Below, piece by piece: positions 49,311 through 58,794 of a stretch of DNA of 64,000 bases. Source of the stretch: Andalucia godoyi (lineage: Eukaryota; Discoba; Jakobea; Jakobida; Andaluciidae); contig VRVR01000007.1 of NCBI GenBank assembly GCA_009859145.1, forward strand, positions 124,001 through 188,000. Direction: 5' to 3'. Both the position numbers and the translations under genes were made by a program. Every line of letters starts with the position of its first letter. Position 1 is the stretch's first letter. Under the pieces are notes generated by a model. It was not told the origin of the DNA, did not search any database, and saw only the letters and a program-made list of their open reading frames with translations.

Positions 49311-50528
49311 ATGACGCGTGTGTGGGTGGACGGCGTGTTTGACTTGACACACTACGGACATTTGAATGCTATTCGACTGGCGGCGCAGCTTGGCGATGAT
49401 CTTGTGGCTGGAATATCACCTTCTGCGGATGTTGCACTGCACAAAGGCTGCCCCACAGTTCTTTCCGATGACGAAAGGTACGATTATTCCCTCTTCTTTC
49501 TTTCTTTCCGCTAGCCGTCGTCAACGAACATGTTTAATACTGAGTGATGGTTGCAAAATGGTAGGAAGACTGTGATCGAGTCGTGTCGATGGGTGAAAGA
49601 AGTTGTGTGCGACATACCGTGGACAACGACCCTGGCGGTACTCGACGAGAACAAGATTGATTTTTGTGCGCATGGCTCTGATACGTCCACGGATGTTCAT
49701 GGAAACGACACGTATGCATTTGCAAAGGCTGCTGGGAGATTCAAGGTGTTTCCACGCACAGAAGGAATCAGCACAACGGGGCTAATTCAGCGAATGCTGT
49801 CCAATACGCGAGTCTCGGATCGCGATGATCCCGAGGCGTTTATTACTCTCTCACGCATCAAGGATTTTTCAGAGCAATGCAAAGAACCGCGAGATACCGA
49901 CACCGTCGTTTACGTCGAGGGTTCGTGGGACTTGTTTCGTATGTCCATCATTTACATTCCACTCGTTTTCAGGTGCGTAAGAAAGAGCTCTACAGATGTG
50001 TGCTAACTCCTCATGTGGTGGATGTATTTTTTACCTCCGCCTTTCCCCTCCATTTCTCTTTCCCTCTGTACTTCAGATGCTGGACACGTCAAGTTCCTAG
50101 AGGCTGTGAGACAGACATCCCAGTGCACGTTTCTGCTCGTTGGGGTGCACAGCGACGACGATGAAAACCGCTGTTACCTCAATGCGCATGAACGGACGCT
50201 TGCGGTTGCGGGTTGCCGCTATGTGGATAACGTTGTGATGGGGGCTCCCGTGTATCCCACACCCCGGTTTTTGGAGCGATTCCACGTGTCGGCAGTTTAT
50301 CACGGATCCATCCGCAACACGCAGCGTGTCCACCCTCGATATCACAGACTTGGTGCAGCAGACAGCACCTTGCCCAGCATCATGGTGCATGAATTGACCA
50401 GTCCACTGACGCTCACAGCTTCCGAAATCGCGCAGCGAGTCCGGGGCCAAAAAGAGCAGTATGAAGCGCGGAACAAGTCAAAGCTTGCGCGAGACGTCGC
50501 AGCAGGAATCAAGGACCATGGCGTGTAG
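49311..50528 (+). CDS. PCYT2: Ethanolamine-phosphate cytidylyltransferase (three exons)
   Basis: The enzyme makes CDP-ethanolamine from CTP and phosphoethanolamine, the rate-limiting step of the Kennedy pathway for phosphatidylethanolamine. Exons 49311-49477, 49565-49938 and 50077-50528 give 330 residues. Introns are GTACGA...GTAG and GTATGT...TCAG. Both cytidylyltransferase folds are present: GVFDLTHYGH near the N-terminus and SWDLF-HAGHVKF in the second half, created by the second splice. The GISTTGLIQRML signature follows the PRTE segment. The second active site is usually less canonical, as here. The stop is tail-to-tail with the next pathway enzyme. Confidence 0.93.
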
Positions 50529-50803
50529 TTGTTTGGGACTGAGAGATGCAGACATACCGCAAGCTGAACTTCGGGATGAATCATATTTAAAAACATGAAA
50601 AAGCATGTAGCTCTGCAGCATCTTGGGTTTTTTTTGGTTGGTTGGTTTTATTATTATTATTATTAAATAATAATTAATAATAATAATTTTATTATTTATT
50701 GTTATTGGATACAGCATAAAGAGGAAATGTTTTTGCCTGTCCAGCAGAGGTGCACACGAGAATTTCTGTGTCGGAGGACCCTGGAGACATACACGAACAT
50801 TTT

Positions 50804-52261
50804 TTATGCATGCTTCCTGTGTTGCGCATTGTGGTGCAGGACTTTGCGCCCGCTCCAGAAATGCCGTCCAAGCACCTTTTTAAACGCACGCATCACCACC
50901 CAAAAGAAGTGAACATGTTGGCACACCGCGAGCACAAGAAACGCAAAGTGGAACAGGACTTGCCACTGCTGATGAGTGAAACCGGGGCGGAAGGAACCAA
51001 GCAACAATAAAGACTCGGCAAGCTGGTCGAGAGTCCGCGTGTACTGGTTGAACACCAAGAGCGGCATGATGACCAGTATCGGGTCTGTGGGACGGAAGCG
51101 GATGGACGTCATTCGGTCGACCGTGAGTCGATTGCTCATGAATGCAATGATCAGCAGAACCGGCAGGTAGAACAACAGTGGATGACGGTCTTCCAGCTCG
51201 CAGACTCCGTTCCCATCAACCAGGCACTTGCGGTACGAAACAAGTGCCAGAGTCGCCGTCATCAGAACTGGGAAGAACACGATAAAGGCGTCCATTCGTG
51301 TGGTCGATGTGGGTTTGAAATTTCCTCTCTTCGGATGCACAAATCCGCTCAAGCACTTTGCAACATTGATCACGTTTGCTGCCAAGGTGAAGAAAAACCC
51401 TGGAACAATGCACATCCGAAAGAAGAATGTGTTATAGCGCAAGTCCGCGTCTGCAAACGCAAACGCCTGCAGGTAGCTAGATCCAAACAGGAGCTTCTCT
51501 AGCGGAATCCGCTCATTCCAGATTTCGGCGCCCACAACACCCGTAGCAATGAGCAAGATGGAAGCACCGACGACGCCCTCTGTGGCTGCATTGATTGGTC
51601 CAAAGTACAGAAACCCCGTGTGGAACTCTTCCCAGTGCGACGCAAAGAAGCCGACTGTTCCCATAAGCACTGCGCACAGCAAATCCCAGTTTCGCAGCTG
51701 CAGTGCATGTCCAATGATGAGGAAGCTTAGCACACACGACACCGCATCAAGTCCATGGTCCCACAGCTCACCCATCGGCGATGCACTCCCCGTGCGCCGT
51801 GCTTGCTTTCCATCGCACGCATCCAATGTCTGGTACGCAAACGTCAGCAACCCGCAGAGCACGTATACCCAGTCAGGCGCAACAGACGAAAACTGCGGAT
51901 CATGGACCACAACCAGCACAAACGCAGCAACCATGCATAAGAACCCTGCAAATGTAATCCAGTTTGCCGACCAACGAAGCGGAATCCAAAAACTCACATA
52001 GTTCCAGTATCGATTCAGTCCATAACGTCCAAGCAGCGAGTCGTCCAAACACCGATAATCATGCATCAGAATCCGCGACGGCTCCCGTACATATCGAAAC
52101 GGCCGCACTCCTTCCATCTTTCGAACACCTCTTGTCTGCTGCGAATCCCTTTCCGTCATTTCCATCTCTCTCCTCACCAACCGTACCTTCCTCCTACCTA
52201 TCCAACCGCTACCTATCGACCCAAGTCGTTTGATCCTCTGCAGCGCGGCTCGTCGCAACAT
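50804..52261 (-). CDS. Ethanolamine/choline phosphotransferase (CDP-alcohol phosphatidyltransferase)
   Basis: The 485-residue enzyme transfers phosphoethanolamine or phosphocholine from CDP-alcohol to diacylglycerol, the last Kennedy-pathway step, in the ER membrane. The family signature DGx2ARx8Gx3Dx3D is exact (DGKQARRTGSASPMGELWDHGLD). Eight to ten TM segments follow, with conserved GFFASHWEEFHTGFLYFGPIN. Ethanolamine versus choline preference cannot be read. The N-terminus before YRCLDDSLLGRYGL is basic and longer than usual. ATG at 52261 is clear. It converges with PCYT2, 275 bases away. Confidence 0.94.
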   Translation of the reverse strand: MLRRAALQRIKRLGSIGSGWIGRRKVRLVRREMEMTERDSQQTRGVRKMEGVRPFRYVREPSRILMHDYRCLDDSLLGRYGLNRYWNYVSFWIPLRWSANWITFAGFLCMVAAFVLVVVHDPQFSSVAPDWVYVLCGLLTFAYQTLDACDGKQARRTGSASPMGELWDHGLDAVSCVLSFLIIGHALQLRNWDLLCAVLMGTVGFFASHWEEFHTGFLYFGPINAATEGVVGASILLIATGVVGAEIWNERIPLEKLLFGSSYLQAFAFADADLRYNTFFFRMCIVPGFFFTLAANVINVAKCLSGFVHPKRGNFKPTSTTRMDAFIVFFPVLMTATLALVSYRKCLVDGNGVCELEDRHPLLFYLPVLLIIAFMSNRLTVDRMTSIRFRPTDPILVIMPLLVFNQYTRTLDQLAESLLLLGSFRPGFTHQQWQVLFHFAFLVLAVCQHVHFFWVVMRAFKKVLGRHFWSGRKVLHHNAQHRKHA

Positions 52262-52535
52262 TGTTTCAGCTTTCTTTGGTGCCCTTTGGAAAATTGCATC
52301 AACTGGCGCGGATTGAGACTAGAACAAACGCTCGAAGTGTTCACTCGAAGTCGTCGGGTGTCGGGGGGGATACGAATGCGGAGTTTGACACGTTGGACAG
52401 TATCCAAGTATTATTCATTCGGTTTTTCCTACTTTTCCTTTTTTTCGTGTCTTTTACTTAAAAAGGAAAAAGAACGCAAAAGGCTTTTTTCAGTTTAAAT
52501 TTTACGTTTCGTTTTTACCTAGTTTTTGAGAGGGA

Positions 52536-52934
52536 ATGTTCATTATTAGCTATGCGGTTGCGCTGATTGCACACATGTTCTTGGGGGCGTACTGGTACTC
52601 CGAGTCTGGATTTGCAAACATGTGGCTTCGGGCGATGCCGATTACGCACGAACGTATCGCACAGATCCACCCGACCAAGGGATCGACGCCGTACGTCCGG
52701 ATGGTAGCGGCTGTAGCGGTGCAGACTCTGATCTTGTCGTTTCTGATTTCGGTCGACAACCTCATTCTGTCATGGTTTGTCGCATTCATTCTGTGGCTCG
52801 GATTCCAGCTGCCGCCCATCATCACGCATGTTGCATTCTCCGAACACAAGGAGGAACTCATTCTCATTGACGGCGGCTACTACCTCGTCGGTCTCTTGCT
52901 CTCCGCAACCATTCTCACTGTGTCTCCCTTTTAA
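52536..52934 (+). CDS. DUF1761-like small membrane protein
   Basis: The 132-residue protein has four hydrophobic segments and the arrangement of the DUF1761 family: an N-terminal TM with GAYWYSESGFANMWLRAM, then two TMs (VAFILWLGFQLPPI), and a terminal LILIDGGYYLVGLLLSATIL. DUF1761 proteins occur in bacteria and scattered eukaryotes with unknown function. ATG at 52536 follows a T-rich leader. Divergent from the phosphotransferase, 274 bases away. Confidence 0.8.
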   Translation: MFIISYAVALIAHMFLGAYWYSESGFANMWLRAMPITHERIAQIHPTKGSTPYVRMVAAVAVQTLILSFLISVDNLILSWFVAFILWLGFQLPPIITHVAFSEHKEELILIDGGYYLVGLLLSATILTVSPF

Positions 52935-53035
52935 ATTCCAATCCCTCACCGACTGTAAAAAAAAAAGAAAACCCTGCCCACAAAACAATCAACCCAAAAA
53001 AATTCGTGTGAAAATAGAGGCTACTCGCGTGGGAC

Positions 53036-53052
53036 GTGTACAATCTAATCGC
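53036..53052 (+). promoter_or_regulatory. Shared snRNA-type promoter element upstream of U1
   Basis: GTGTACAATCTAATCGC lies about 95-110 bases upstream of the U1 5' end and 44 bases upstream of its TATA box. It matches, in the same plus-strand reading, the elements at 29.15 kb and 45.25 kb, and is the best candidate for a PSE/USE-like snRNA promoter element. Confidence 0.55.
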
Positions 53053-53095
53053 ACCACAGCTGTGGAACGGAGGTCTCTTTGCGGGTCGCTCTTGG

Positions 53096-53103
53096 TATAA
53101 AAG
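53096..53103 (+). promoter_or_regulatory. TATA box of the U1 snRNA gene
   Basis: TATAAAAG lies about 50 bases upstream of the U1 5' end and downstream of the shared element, as in plant-type snRNA promoters that combine an upstream element with a TATA box. Confidence 0.6.
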
Positions 53104-53146
53104 CAGCAAGCCCCCTCCAAACCTCCCCGTTCTTTTTTCCATTTCT

Positions 53147-53287
53147 CACTTACCTTACGGGTGCAATTGCTCGATCATGCAGGAGCAATTGCCACTCCCG
53201 AGTGCGGTCACGCAGCGGGGTGCGGGCCTACGGGTGCCGACTGTATAATCTTTGGCTGGTGGTCTTTTGCGTTCGCGCAGAGGGCCT
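53147..53287 (+). ncRNA. U1 spliceosomal snRNA
   Basis: The RNA recognises 5' splice sites. Evidence seen: the 5' end carries ACTTACCT at 53148-53155, complementary to the 5' splice site consensus. Stem-loop I has a perfect 10-bp stem (GCAATTGCTC/GAGCAATTGC) with loop GATCATGCAG, very close to the U1-70K-binding loop. After two GC-rich short helices comes an Sm-type site (ATAATCTTTGG at 53245-53255). A final stem with TTCG tetraloop (TTTTGCG-TTCG-CGCAGAG, inside an 11-bp helix) ends at 53286. A TATA box and upstream element precede it. The predicted length of about 141 nt is a little shorter than human U1 (164 nt). Confidence 0.92.
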
Positions 53288-53360
53288 TTACACAACCTGT
53301 TTTTGTTTTTTTTAAAGATTAAGTTTTCCGTTTTTGTAACGTACGTGATGAACAAACAAA

Positions 53361-53379
53361 CACACACACACACACACAC
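53361..53379. repeat. CA dinucleotide microsatellite
   Basis: About nine to ten CA units lie between U1 and the CFAP57 stop. Confidence 0.9.
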
Positions 53380-53551
53380 GGCATGTACACAGAATGCCTT
53401 GCATACCTACCACAGACACAGAGCACGAGGCATGCACCACCGTGCACGAAAGCCTGTGCACAATGTACGTGCAGACGACGGAAAGGAAGGAACAGACTTT
53501 ACAGTTTTACACAGGCAAGACATGAAACAGACGGGAAAGTAATGATGTTGA

Positions 53552-56500
53552 TTATAGTTGGGCGTGTGCGGCAGTTTCAGTAGGAGTTGTGGTTCTGCTG
53601 ATCTTCCGGTGTTCTTCATCGTGGCGGAATCCGTCCATCGGCGGCAGTCGCTCTCGAGAAATCGGTCTGGCAGGCATTTGACGTGCAAGCATGTCCTCGA
53701 GCTCTTCGATGCGGTTTCGCATTCTCTGGATTTCCAGGCGTTGCATTTCGATTTCTCGTTCGCGACCTGCGGCATCTGTGGGTGTTCCGGAAGGCCTGGC
53801 AGACGCAGCGACCGACCGCTTGGAGTTTGGTCCAGAGGCAGAGGTTGACGCACGGTTTTGGAACGACGCGTTGGCATTTCCTGCGCCCGACAGCAAATTG
53901 GATTTCATCTCTCGCCGCAGCTCGTTGATTTCCTTAATGAGAGTAACATTCTCGGACATGATTCGCGAGTTCTCTCCCTTGTGGGTCTCCGAGTCCTTTC
54001 CAAGCTTTTTCTTGAGCGAATCCACCGTGCGCTCGAGGTATTCAATCTGCCGTTGGTACTCCCCTTCAATGTTCTCGTCAATCGAGTCCTTTTTCTTGCT
54101 GGCTGCAGCTGCAGAAGACGACGCCGAAGATTCATTGTCATCTCCAGCATACTTGGAGTACAGCTTGCGATACTGATCCTTGAGATTCTTTGGATCTTGC
54201 ACAAACTGCAGCACCTCAAACAAGTCGAAGCGAAGGCGGTTCTTGAATGTGTCCGTATCCTTCAGTTTCTTCTTGTGCTGGTTGTTCTCTTGCTGCAAAG
54301 AATCAATCTTCAGCTTGAGCTCTCCAACCGCAAGTTCCAGCTGAGAATTGGCAGTGTGGTACCGCTCCAGCTCCACATCCATCTCCTTGATCTGCGTCCG
54401 CATCTCTGCGATCTCCTCCTCGCGAGGTTCGATCTGCTTCTTGAGTTCGTTGATTTTGTAATCGAGAACAAACTTGAACTTTTCCAATTCCTGGTTCTTC
54501 TTCTTCAAATCGTAAATTCGCTTTTCCTTGTCTCCGATCGTCTCATCGCGCTCGCGGATCTCGTTCTTGAGAGACTTGATATCCTTCTCCAAAGATTTGA
54601 TCTGCAGATTGAGAGTCTTGACTTCCTCCTTCAGGCGAGTGATTTCCACAACCTTTTGCTGGATTTCGCGCGTCTGCGTATCAAACTTCTTCTTCATCAC
54701 ACCGTGTTCTCCCCGGAGCCGCATGACGGTGTCCTTCTCGGAACTCAGCTTGGCGTCAAACAGCTCTTTGAGGTCCTCAATCTCCTTGTCTGCGTCCTCC
54801 TCGAGTTGCCTCTGCATCTCGTCATTCTCGCGCTTCAAATCTGCTTTTTCCAGCTCCAACGACTCTTGCACGTCCTGCGCATCCTTCAAGCGCTCCTCGT
54901 AATGCTCTCGGATGTCCTGCATCGACTGCTCTGCATTGTGCTGCGCCCGCTGAGCTTCATCAATGAAGTGCTCCTCCATCGCATCCTTTTCTTCTTGCAG
55001 TGCATGTACGCGCTCAACTTCGGCCATGATCTTCTGCTGATACTGCGTTTCCATGGTCGAGACTTGAGCCTGGTACCGGTCCTCCATTTCTCTATATCGC
55101 GTCTCCCACTCCAACTGAAGAGACAAGCGCTCCTGCTCGAGAGATTCATACCGAACATGCTCCTTCTCAACCATGTCTCGGTACGACTCGGTCACCTCCT
55201 TCATCTTTTCGGAATACTCAAACTCCTTCTTTCGTAATTGATACTGATTTTCAAGTTTCAGTTCATCGACCTTGGCTTTCAAGTCCGAGATGGCAGACAG
55301 TTTCTCCTCCAGATCTGTCTTGGTCACCAGAATTTCTTCGGCAAACCCGCTGTCTCCGGACGATCCGCTGAGGCCAGATTTCTTGTCGCTGCGAATCTCG
55401 TACAAGAAAACAGCGCCGTCATCACCAGCCGAAATCAGTATGGACTCATCCGGAGTCACGGCAAGATGAGTCAGCGGCCCCTTGTGCGCCGCAATCTCGT
55501 CTGCGATCGGGACCAACCCAGGAGTCGCAGAAACAGCTATCGGAAGCGCAATCGAACGAAGCGTGCCGGTATCCGTACCGCCGAGAACCGCAACACGAGT
55601 CGCAGTTAATGTACCCAACGGCTCAGAAAGATCGACGGATGCTCGCAAGACCGAGTCGGAAATCACCTTCAGGGTCTTGTCAGAAGCCGATGCGAAGACG
55701 GCCTCAAACGTGCTTCCACTGCCGGTGACAGCGGAAGAATTGTTGCCGGAGGTGCTCGCTGCAGTGTTGTTCGCTGCAAAAGTCACGGCCTGATCCGCAG
55801 TGAGTCCGCAGGAACCAACCGCAAAGTACTGGCAGGTTTTCACAACATTTTCACCATCACGTCGCAAGTCCTTCACGGACCACTCATAAACAGCACCATC
55901 AACACCGCAAGAAAACAGCCTGGAATCGTCCTTTCCCCACACCAGCGACCGGACTTTGCCATTGTGTCCGCGGAGAAATCCGAGTTGCTCAGAAGTGTAT
56001 GTTGAATAGACCTGGATCATATTACCGTTCACCGCAGCAAACATGGATCCTCCATTGGAGAATTTGCACTCTCGACACTGGCGGATGGGAAACTCTTTGA
56101 AAGGACGAATGTCATCCATCAGGACGTTGCACAGCCGAAGCTTATCACGGAAACCGACAAGAAGATGGAAACCGGAAGGGTGCATGGCCACTGAATACGC
56201 TTCATCTTCAAAAAACTTGCAAATCTCGAGACTAAGATCTGCGTAATTCCAGATGCGAACGGACTTGTCCAAAGACGAGGTTGCAAACAAGGGTCTTCGC
56301 ACGCACGTCGCCACGCCCGTAATTTCTCTGGAGTGAAAGCGAAACGAGAACGGCTCGACTTGCACTTCGTCTCCCTTGAATTCCGTCGCGGAAAGGTTCA
56401 GCGAAAATATTTGCCCGTTGTCTGTACCAATCGCAAGCATCTCTTCCTGCGGATTCATCGTCAATGCGCGCACACGAACCACAGAATCAGAAAAGAGAGC

Positions 56501-57511
56501 GGGCTCTCCCTTGTTCTCAATTCGAAGGCGCTTCGTCTTGCGATACATGTCCCCCGAAGAAGACGCGTGCTTTGGATCCCCCTTGCCCCCAGACGGTGCG
56601 GGAGCATCGACTCGTTCAAAAAGTATCAATGAACCGTCATTTCCGCCACAAACGAACCCCTTTCCGTATGCAACTAGCGTTTCAATCGCTATCCCGTCGC
56701 TTGGAGACTGGGGCAGAACAGTCTTGAATTCAAAGTTCTCGCAGAGTAGCAAGTCCCCCGTTTCTGTAGCGAGCAGAACACGATCCTGTGAAAGCCATGT
56801 GTGACACAGGTAGTTCTGCGGTTCTCTCTTTGTCTGCATTCCATTCGAAGCAATAACGAGCGAGCCCTCCTTGAACTTGAACGTTTTGAAGCACTTATCT
56901 CCGGTGGCAAGCAAGGTGCTCGAGTCCCTGGGAGAAAACGAGACTTGGTGGATCGGCTCATCCGCGGTTGTTGAAGACGCATGCGCAAGTAGTCTTGACT
57001 TTTCCCACTGCCAAACCGTCAACTGAAACGATGAACCATTCGTCTGCGCAGCGAGAAACCTCGAATCCGCACTGAACGCAAGGCACGTGTACTGCGTGAA
57101 AGCACCTCCAGTGGGCAATGTGGTTCCGGCGGGGCTCATCACCTTCTTTCTCTTCGGCAGCTGCACATCGTACACCGTAATGACGGGGTCTGCAACAGGT
57201 CCGTTTTCAGACGCAGACGCAGACGCGGACGCATACTCGGCAACCGCCAGGAACTTGCGATTTGGGGAAATTGCAACTGCTGAAATGCCACCGCACGATT
57301 CCAGAATCGGAGAAATAAAAACCTGTGCAGATTGCCCGTGCGCGTGTTCTATAACCACATGACGGCCGACGACATGCACAAGAGTTGCTTCATCGACATA
57401 ATGCACCGTGTTCTTTGCGACAAACGACGCGCCAAACGCATGTTTCAACGTGATCAAACCCGCAGCAGCAGGAACCACCGAGGAAGCAGCAGGCTGGGTA
57501 GCAGTAGACAT
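53552..57511 (-). CDS. CFAP57: CFAP57/WDR65, ciliary WD-repeat coiled-coil protein
   Basis: The 1319-residue protein matches CFAP57, an axonemal protein tied to the assembly of a subset of inner dynein arms. The first ~680 residues are two WD40 propellers (SCGGISAVAISPNRKFLAVAE; RECKFSNGGSMFAAVNGNMI; LRGHNGKVRSLVWGKDDSRL). Residues about 690-1220 form a long coiled coil with the highly conserved RDETIGDKEKRIYDLKKKNQ and NQELEKFKFVLDYKINELKK stretches. The Ser/Pro-rich C-terminus ends near EMQRLEIQRMRNRIEELED. Single exon, ATG at 57511. It implies a motile flagellum. Confidence 0.95.
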   Translation of the reverse strand: MSTATQPAASSVVPAAAGLITLKHAFGASFVAKNTVHYVDEATLVHVVGRHVVIEHAHGQSAQVFISPILESCGGISAVAISPNRKFLAVAEYASASASASENGPVADPVITVYDVQLPKRKKVMSPAGTTLPTGGAFTQYTCLAFSADSRFLAAQTNGSSFQLTVWQWEKSRLLAHASSTTADEPIHQVSFSPRDSSTLLATGDKCFKTFKFKEGSLVIASNGMQTKREPQNYLCHTWLSQDRVLLATETGDLLLCENFEFKTVLPQSPSDGIAIETLVAYGKGFVCGGNDGSLILFERVDAPAPSGGKGDPKHASSSGDMYRKTKRLRIENKGEPALFSDSVVRVRALTMNPQEEMLAIGTDNGQIFSLNLSATEFKGDEVQVEPFSFRFHSREITGVATCVRRPLFATSSLDKSVRIWNYADLSLEICKFFEDEAYSVAMHPSGFHLLVGFRDKLRLCNVLMDDIRPFKEFPIRQCRECKFSNGGSMFAAVNGNMIQVYSTYTSEQLGFLRGHNGKVRSLVWGKDDSRLFSCGVDGAVYEWSVKDLRRDGENVVKTCQYFAVGSCGLTADQAVTFAANNTAASTSGNNSSAVTGSGSTFEAVFASASDKTLKVISDSVLRASVDLSEPLGTLTATRVAVLGGTDTGTLRSIALPIAVSATPGLVPIADEIAAHKGPLTHLAVTPDESILISAGDDGAVFLYEIRSDKKSGLSGSSGDSGFAEEILVTKTDLEEKLSAISDLKAKVDELKLENQYQLRKKEFEYSEKMKEVTESYRDMVEKEHVRYESLEQERLSLQLEWETRYREMEDRYQAQVSTMETQYQQKIMAEVERVHALQEEKDAMEEHFIDEAQRAQHNAEQSMQDIREHYEERLKDAQDVQESLELEKADLKRENDEMQRQLEEDADKEIEDLKELFDAKLSSEKDTVMRLRGEHGVMKKKFDTQTREIQQKVVEITRLKEEVKTLNLQIKSLEKDIKSLKNEIRERDETIGDKEKRIYDLKKKNQELEKFKFVLDYKINELKKQIEPREEEIAEMRTQIKEMDVELERYHTANSQLELAVGELKLKIDSLQQENNQHKKKLKDTDTFKNRLRFDLFEVLQFVQDPKNLKDQYRKLYSKYAGDDNESSASSSAAAASKKKDSIDENIEGEYQRQIEYLERTVDSLKKKLGKDSETHKGENSRIMSENVTLIKEINELRREMKSNLLSGAGNANASFQNRASTSASGPNSKRSVAASARPSGTPTDAAGREREIEMQRLEIQRMRNRIEELEDMLARQMPARPISRERLPPMDGFRHDEEHRKISRTTTPTETAAHAQL

Positions 57512-58128
57512 TCAACCACCTTTCTTCTCTTGCTGATGAGAACTGCTCTTGGGAAACAATATCCTGTGACAACAAAGCAAAAAACAAACCCACCCACAAA
57601 AAAACAAAAAAAAGATGAAAATTGTTTTTTTAAAAAAAATAGACACGCAGTTTTAAGAAAAACAGTGAAACACACAAAAGAAGAGTCAGCACTGGAAGAA
57701 ATAGAAGAAACGACGCAGAGAAACAAAGATGAAGATGATAAAAGATAAAACGTAAAAGACAGTCGATAAGTAATTTAAAAACAACAAGCAGCTCTTTGAA
57801 TTGTATGTGTGATTTATCTTATTCCATCTTTTGGACTTCCCAAGACAGTTCTCCAAACGGCTGACAGCTTTTGTGTTAGCCCTATGGGGGGTGCATTTGA
57901 GGGTAGATTGCGTAGAATCAACTGCTGGCTCTTTTATTTCCCCCCCATTGGAGGCTCTCCCGAGGGACTACGAGCGGCAGGTTTCTTAGCTTCGGGGAAG
58001 GCCTCCGAAGAGCAGTTCTTTATGAATTACAGGCATTATGAGAACAAACATAAAACATACACAGAGCCAGCGATGAACACATGGAGGAGGCGAGGGAGGG
58101 TGTGAGAAAAAGAGCATGAGATTTTCTG
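57512..58128. other. Intergenic region with GC-rich folded block
   Basis: Left part (57560-57780) is A-rich leader of CFAP57. From about 57835 to 58040 composition shifts to GC-rich with strong local inverted repeats, notably CTTCGG-GGAAGGCCT-CCGAAG at 57989-58009 and GGAGGC/GCCTCC-type complements nearby. The block is non-coding and could be a small RNA, but no family was matched and there is no copy of the shared promoter element. Confidence 0.4.
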
Positions 58129-58428
58129 TTATCCAACAGTCCATTTGAGATTGGATGGCGCTCTTGAATCCGCCGCCGCTTCTTTTCTTCGTTCGTTATC
58201 CTCTATCTTCTTGGACAATCCAACGCCGCTTTTGAGTCCCCGCGTGTCGTTTTCGTTTTTGCGGCGCTCGGCAGCCTCGAGGACCTTGGCGCGTTCCTCG
58301 GCCGACAGCGGCTGGTTGCTGCTGTTCTGTGCAGCGGGCCTTCGACGAGGAGGATGGCTGTGGCCAGGATCGGATGCATCGGACACATACCGACCCTTTT
58401 GTTTGGGCTTTCCGCAGCACCCTCCCAT
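58129..58428 (-). CDS. SVIP: SVIP-like small p97/VCP-interacting protein with acylation signal
   Basis: Starting at the ATG at 58428 the protein is 99 residues, begins MGGCCGKPKQKG and ends LKWTVG. The start fits N-myristoylation at Gly2 plus palmitoylation at Cys4/Cys5, as in animal SVIP, which is a membrane-anchored ERAD and lysosome-function regulator. The middle has a VCP-interacting motif-like helix (ERAKVLEAAERRKNENDTRG) with the Ala-Ala-x-Arg-Arg core. The end matches the SVIP C-terminus. The frame is open to a GTG at 58473, which would create a false TM segment; I reject that start. Confidence 0.85.
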   Translation of the reverse strand: MGGCCGKPKQKGRYVSDASDPGHSHPPRRRPAAQNSSNQPLSAEERAKVLEAAERRKNENDTRGLKSGVGLSKKIEDNERRKEAAADSRAPSNLKWTVG

Positions 58429-58794
58429 GCAGTAACACGCAACGACAATAAAAATAACAACAGCGATGATCACCCTCGCTAGTACTCGTCTCGCCGGGTG
58501 TGTGTGTGTGTGTGTGTGTGTGTGTCAATCTATTTCCTGCTGCCGCAATACGACACTGCACTGGAAAGCGCACCTTAATGCGGATTTGAGGATGTGTGTT
58601 CTCAATTGATGCTAGACTTTGTGTTCGACCACAAATTCATTTTTCCCCCTTTATCTCTCTTCACTGCTTTTGGTTTGGTTTTTGGTTTTGTTTTGAATTA
58701 TGTGCTTGCAGTCTTCGGTTACGTTTTAATGCGCGTCGTTGGGTTTGCGTTTGTTTTTTTGTTTTTTTGTTTTTTGGTGATTTATTTTGTGTGA
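58429..58794. promoter_or_regulatory. Bidirectional promoter region, SVIP-like / adaptor-like gene
   Basis: Contains a TG microsatellite at 58499-58525 and T-rich tracts near 58660-58790 running up to the next ATG. No specific element is recognised. Confidence 0.45.
58499..58525. repeat. TG dinucleotide microsatellite
   Basis: Thirteen or more TG units lie about 70 bases upstream of the SVIP-like ATG (the region is its 5' leader on the minus strand). Confidence 0.9.

Noticed and set aside
53858-55237. 459-codon plus-strand open frame rich in Leu
   Set aside because: It is the antisense shadow of the CFAP57 coiled coil; Leu-rich composition is what Gln/Glu/Lys-rich coiled-coil codons give on the other strand.
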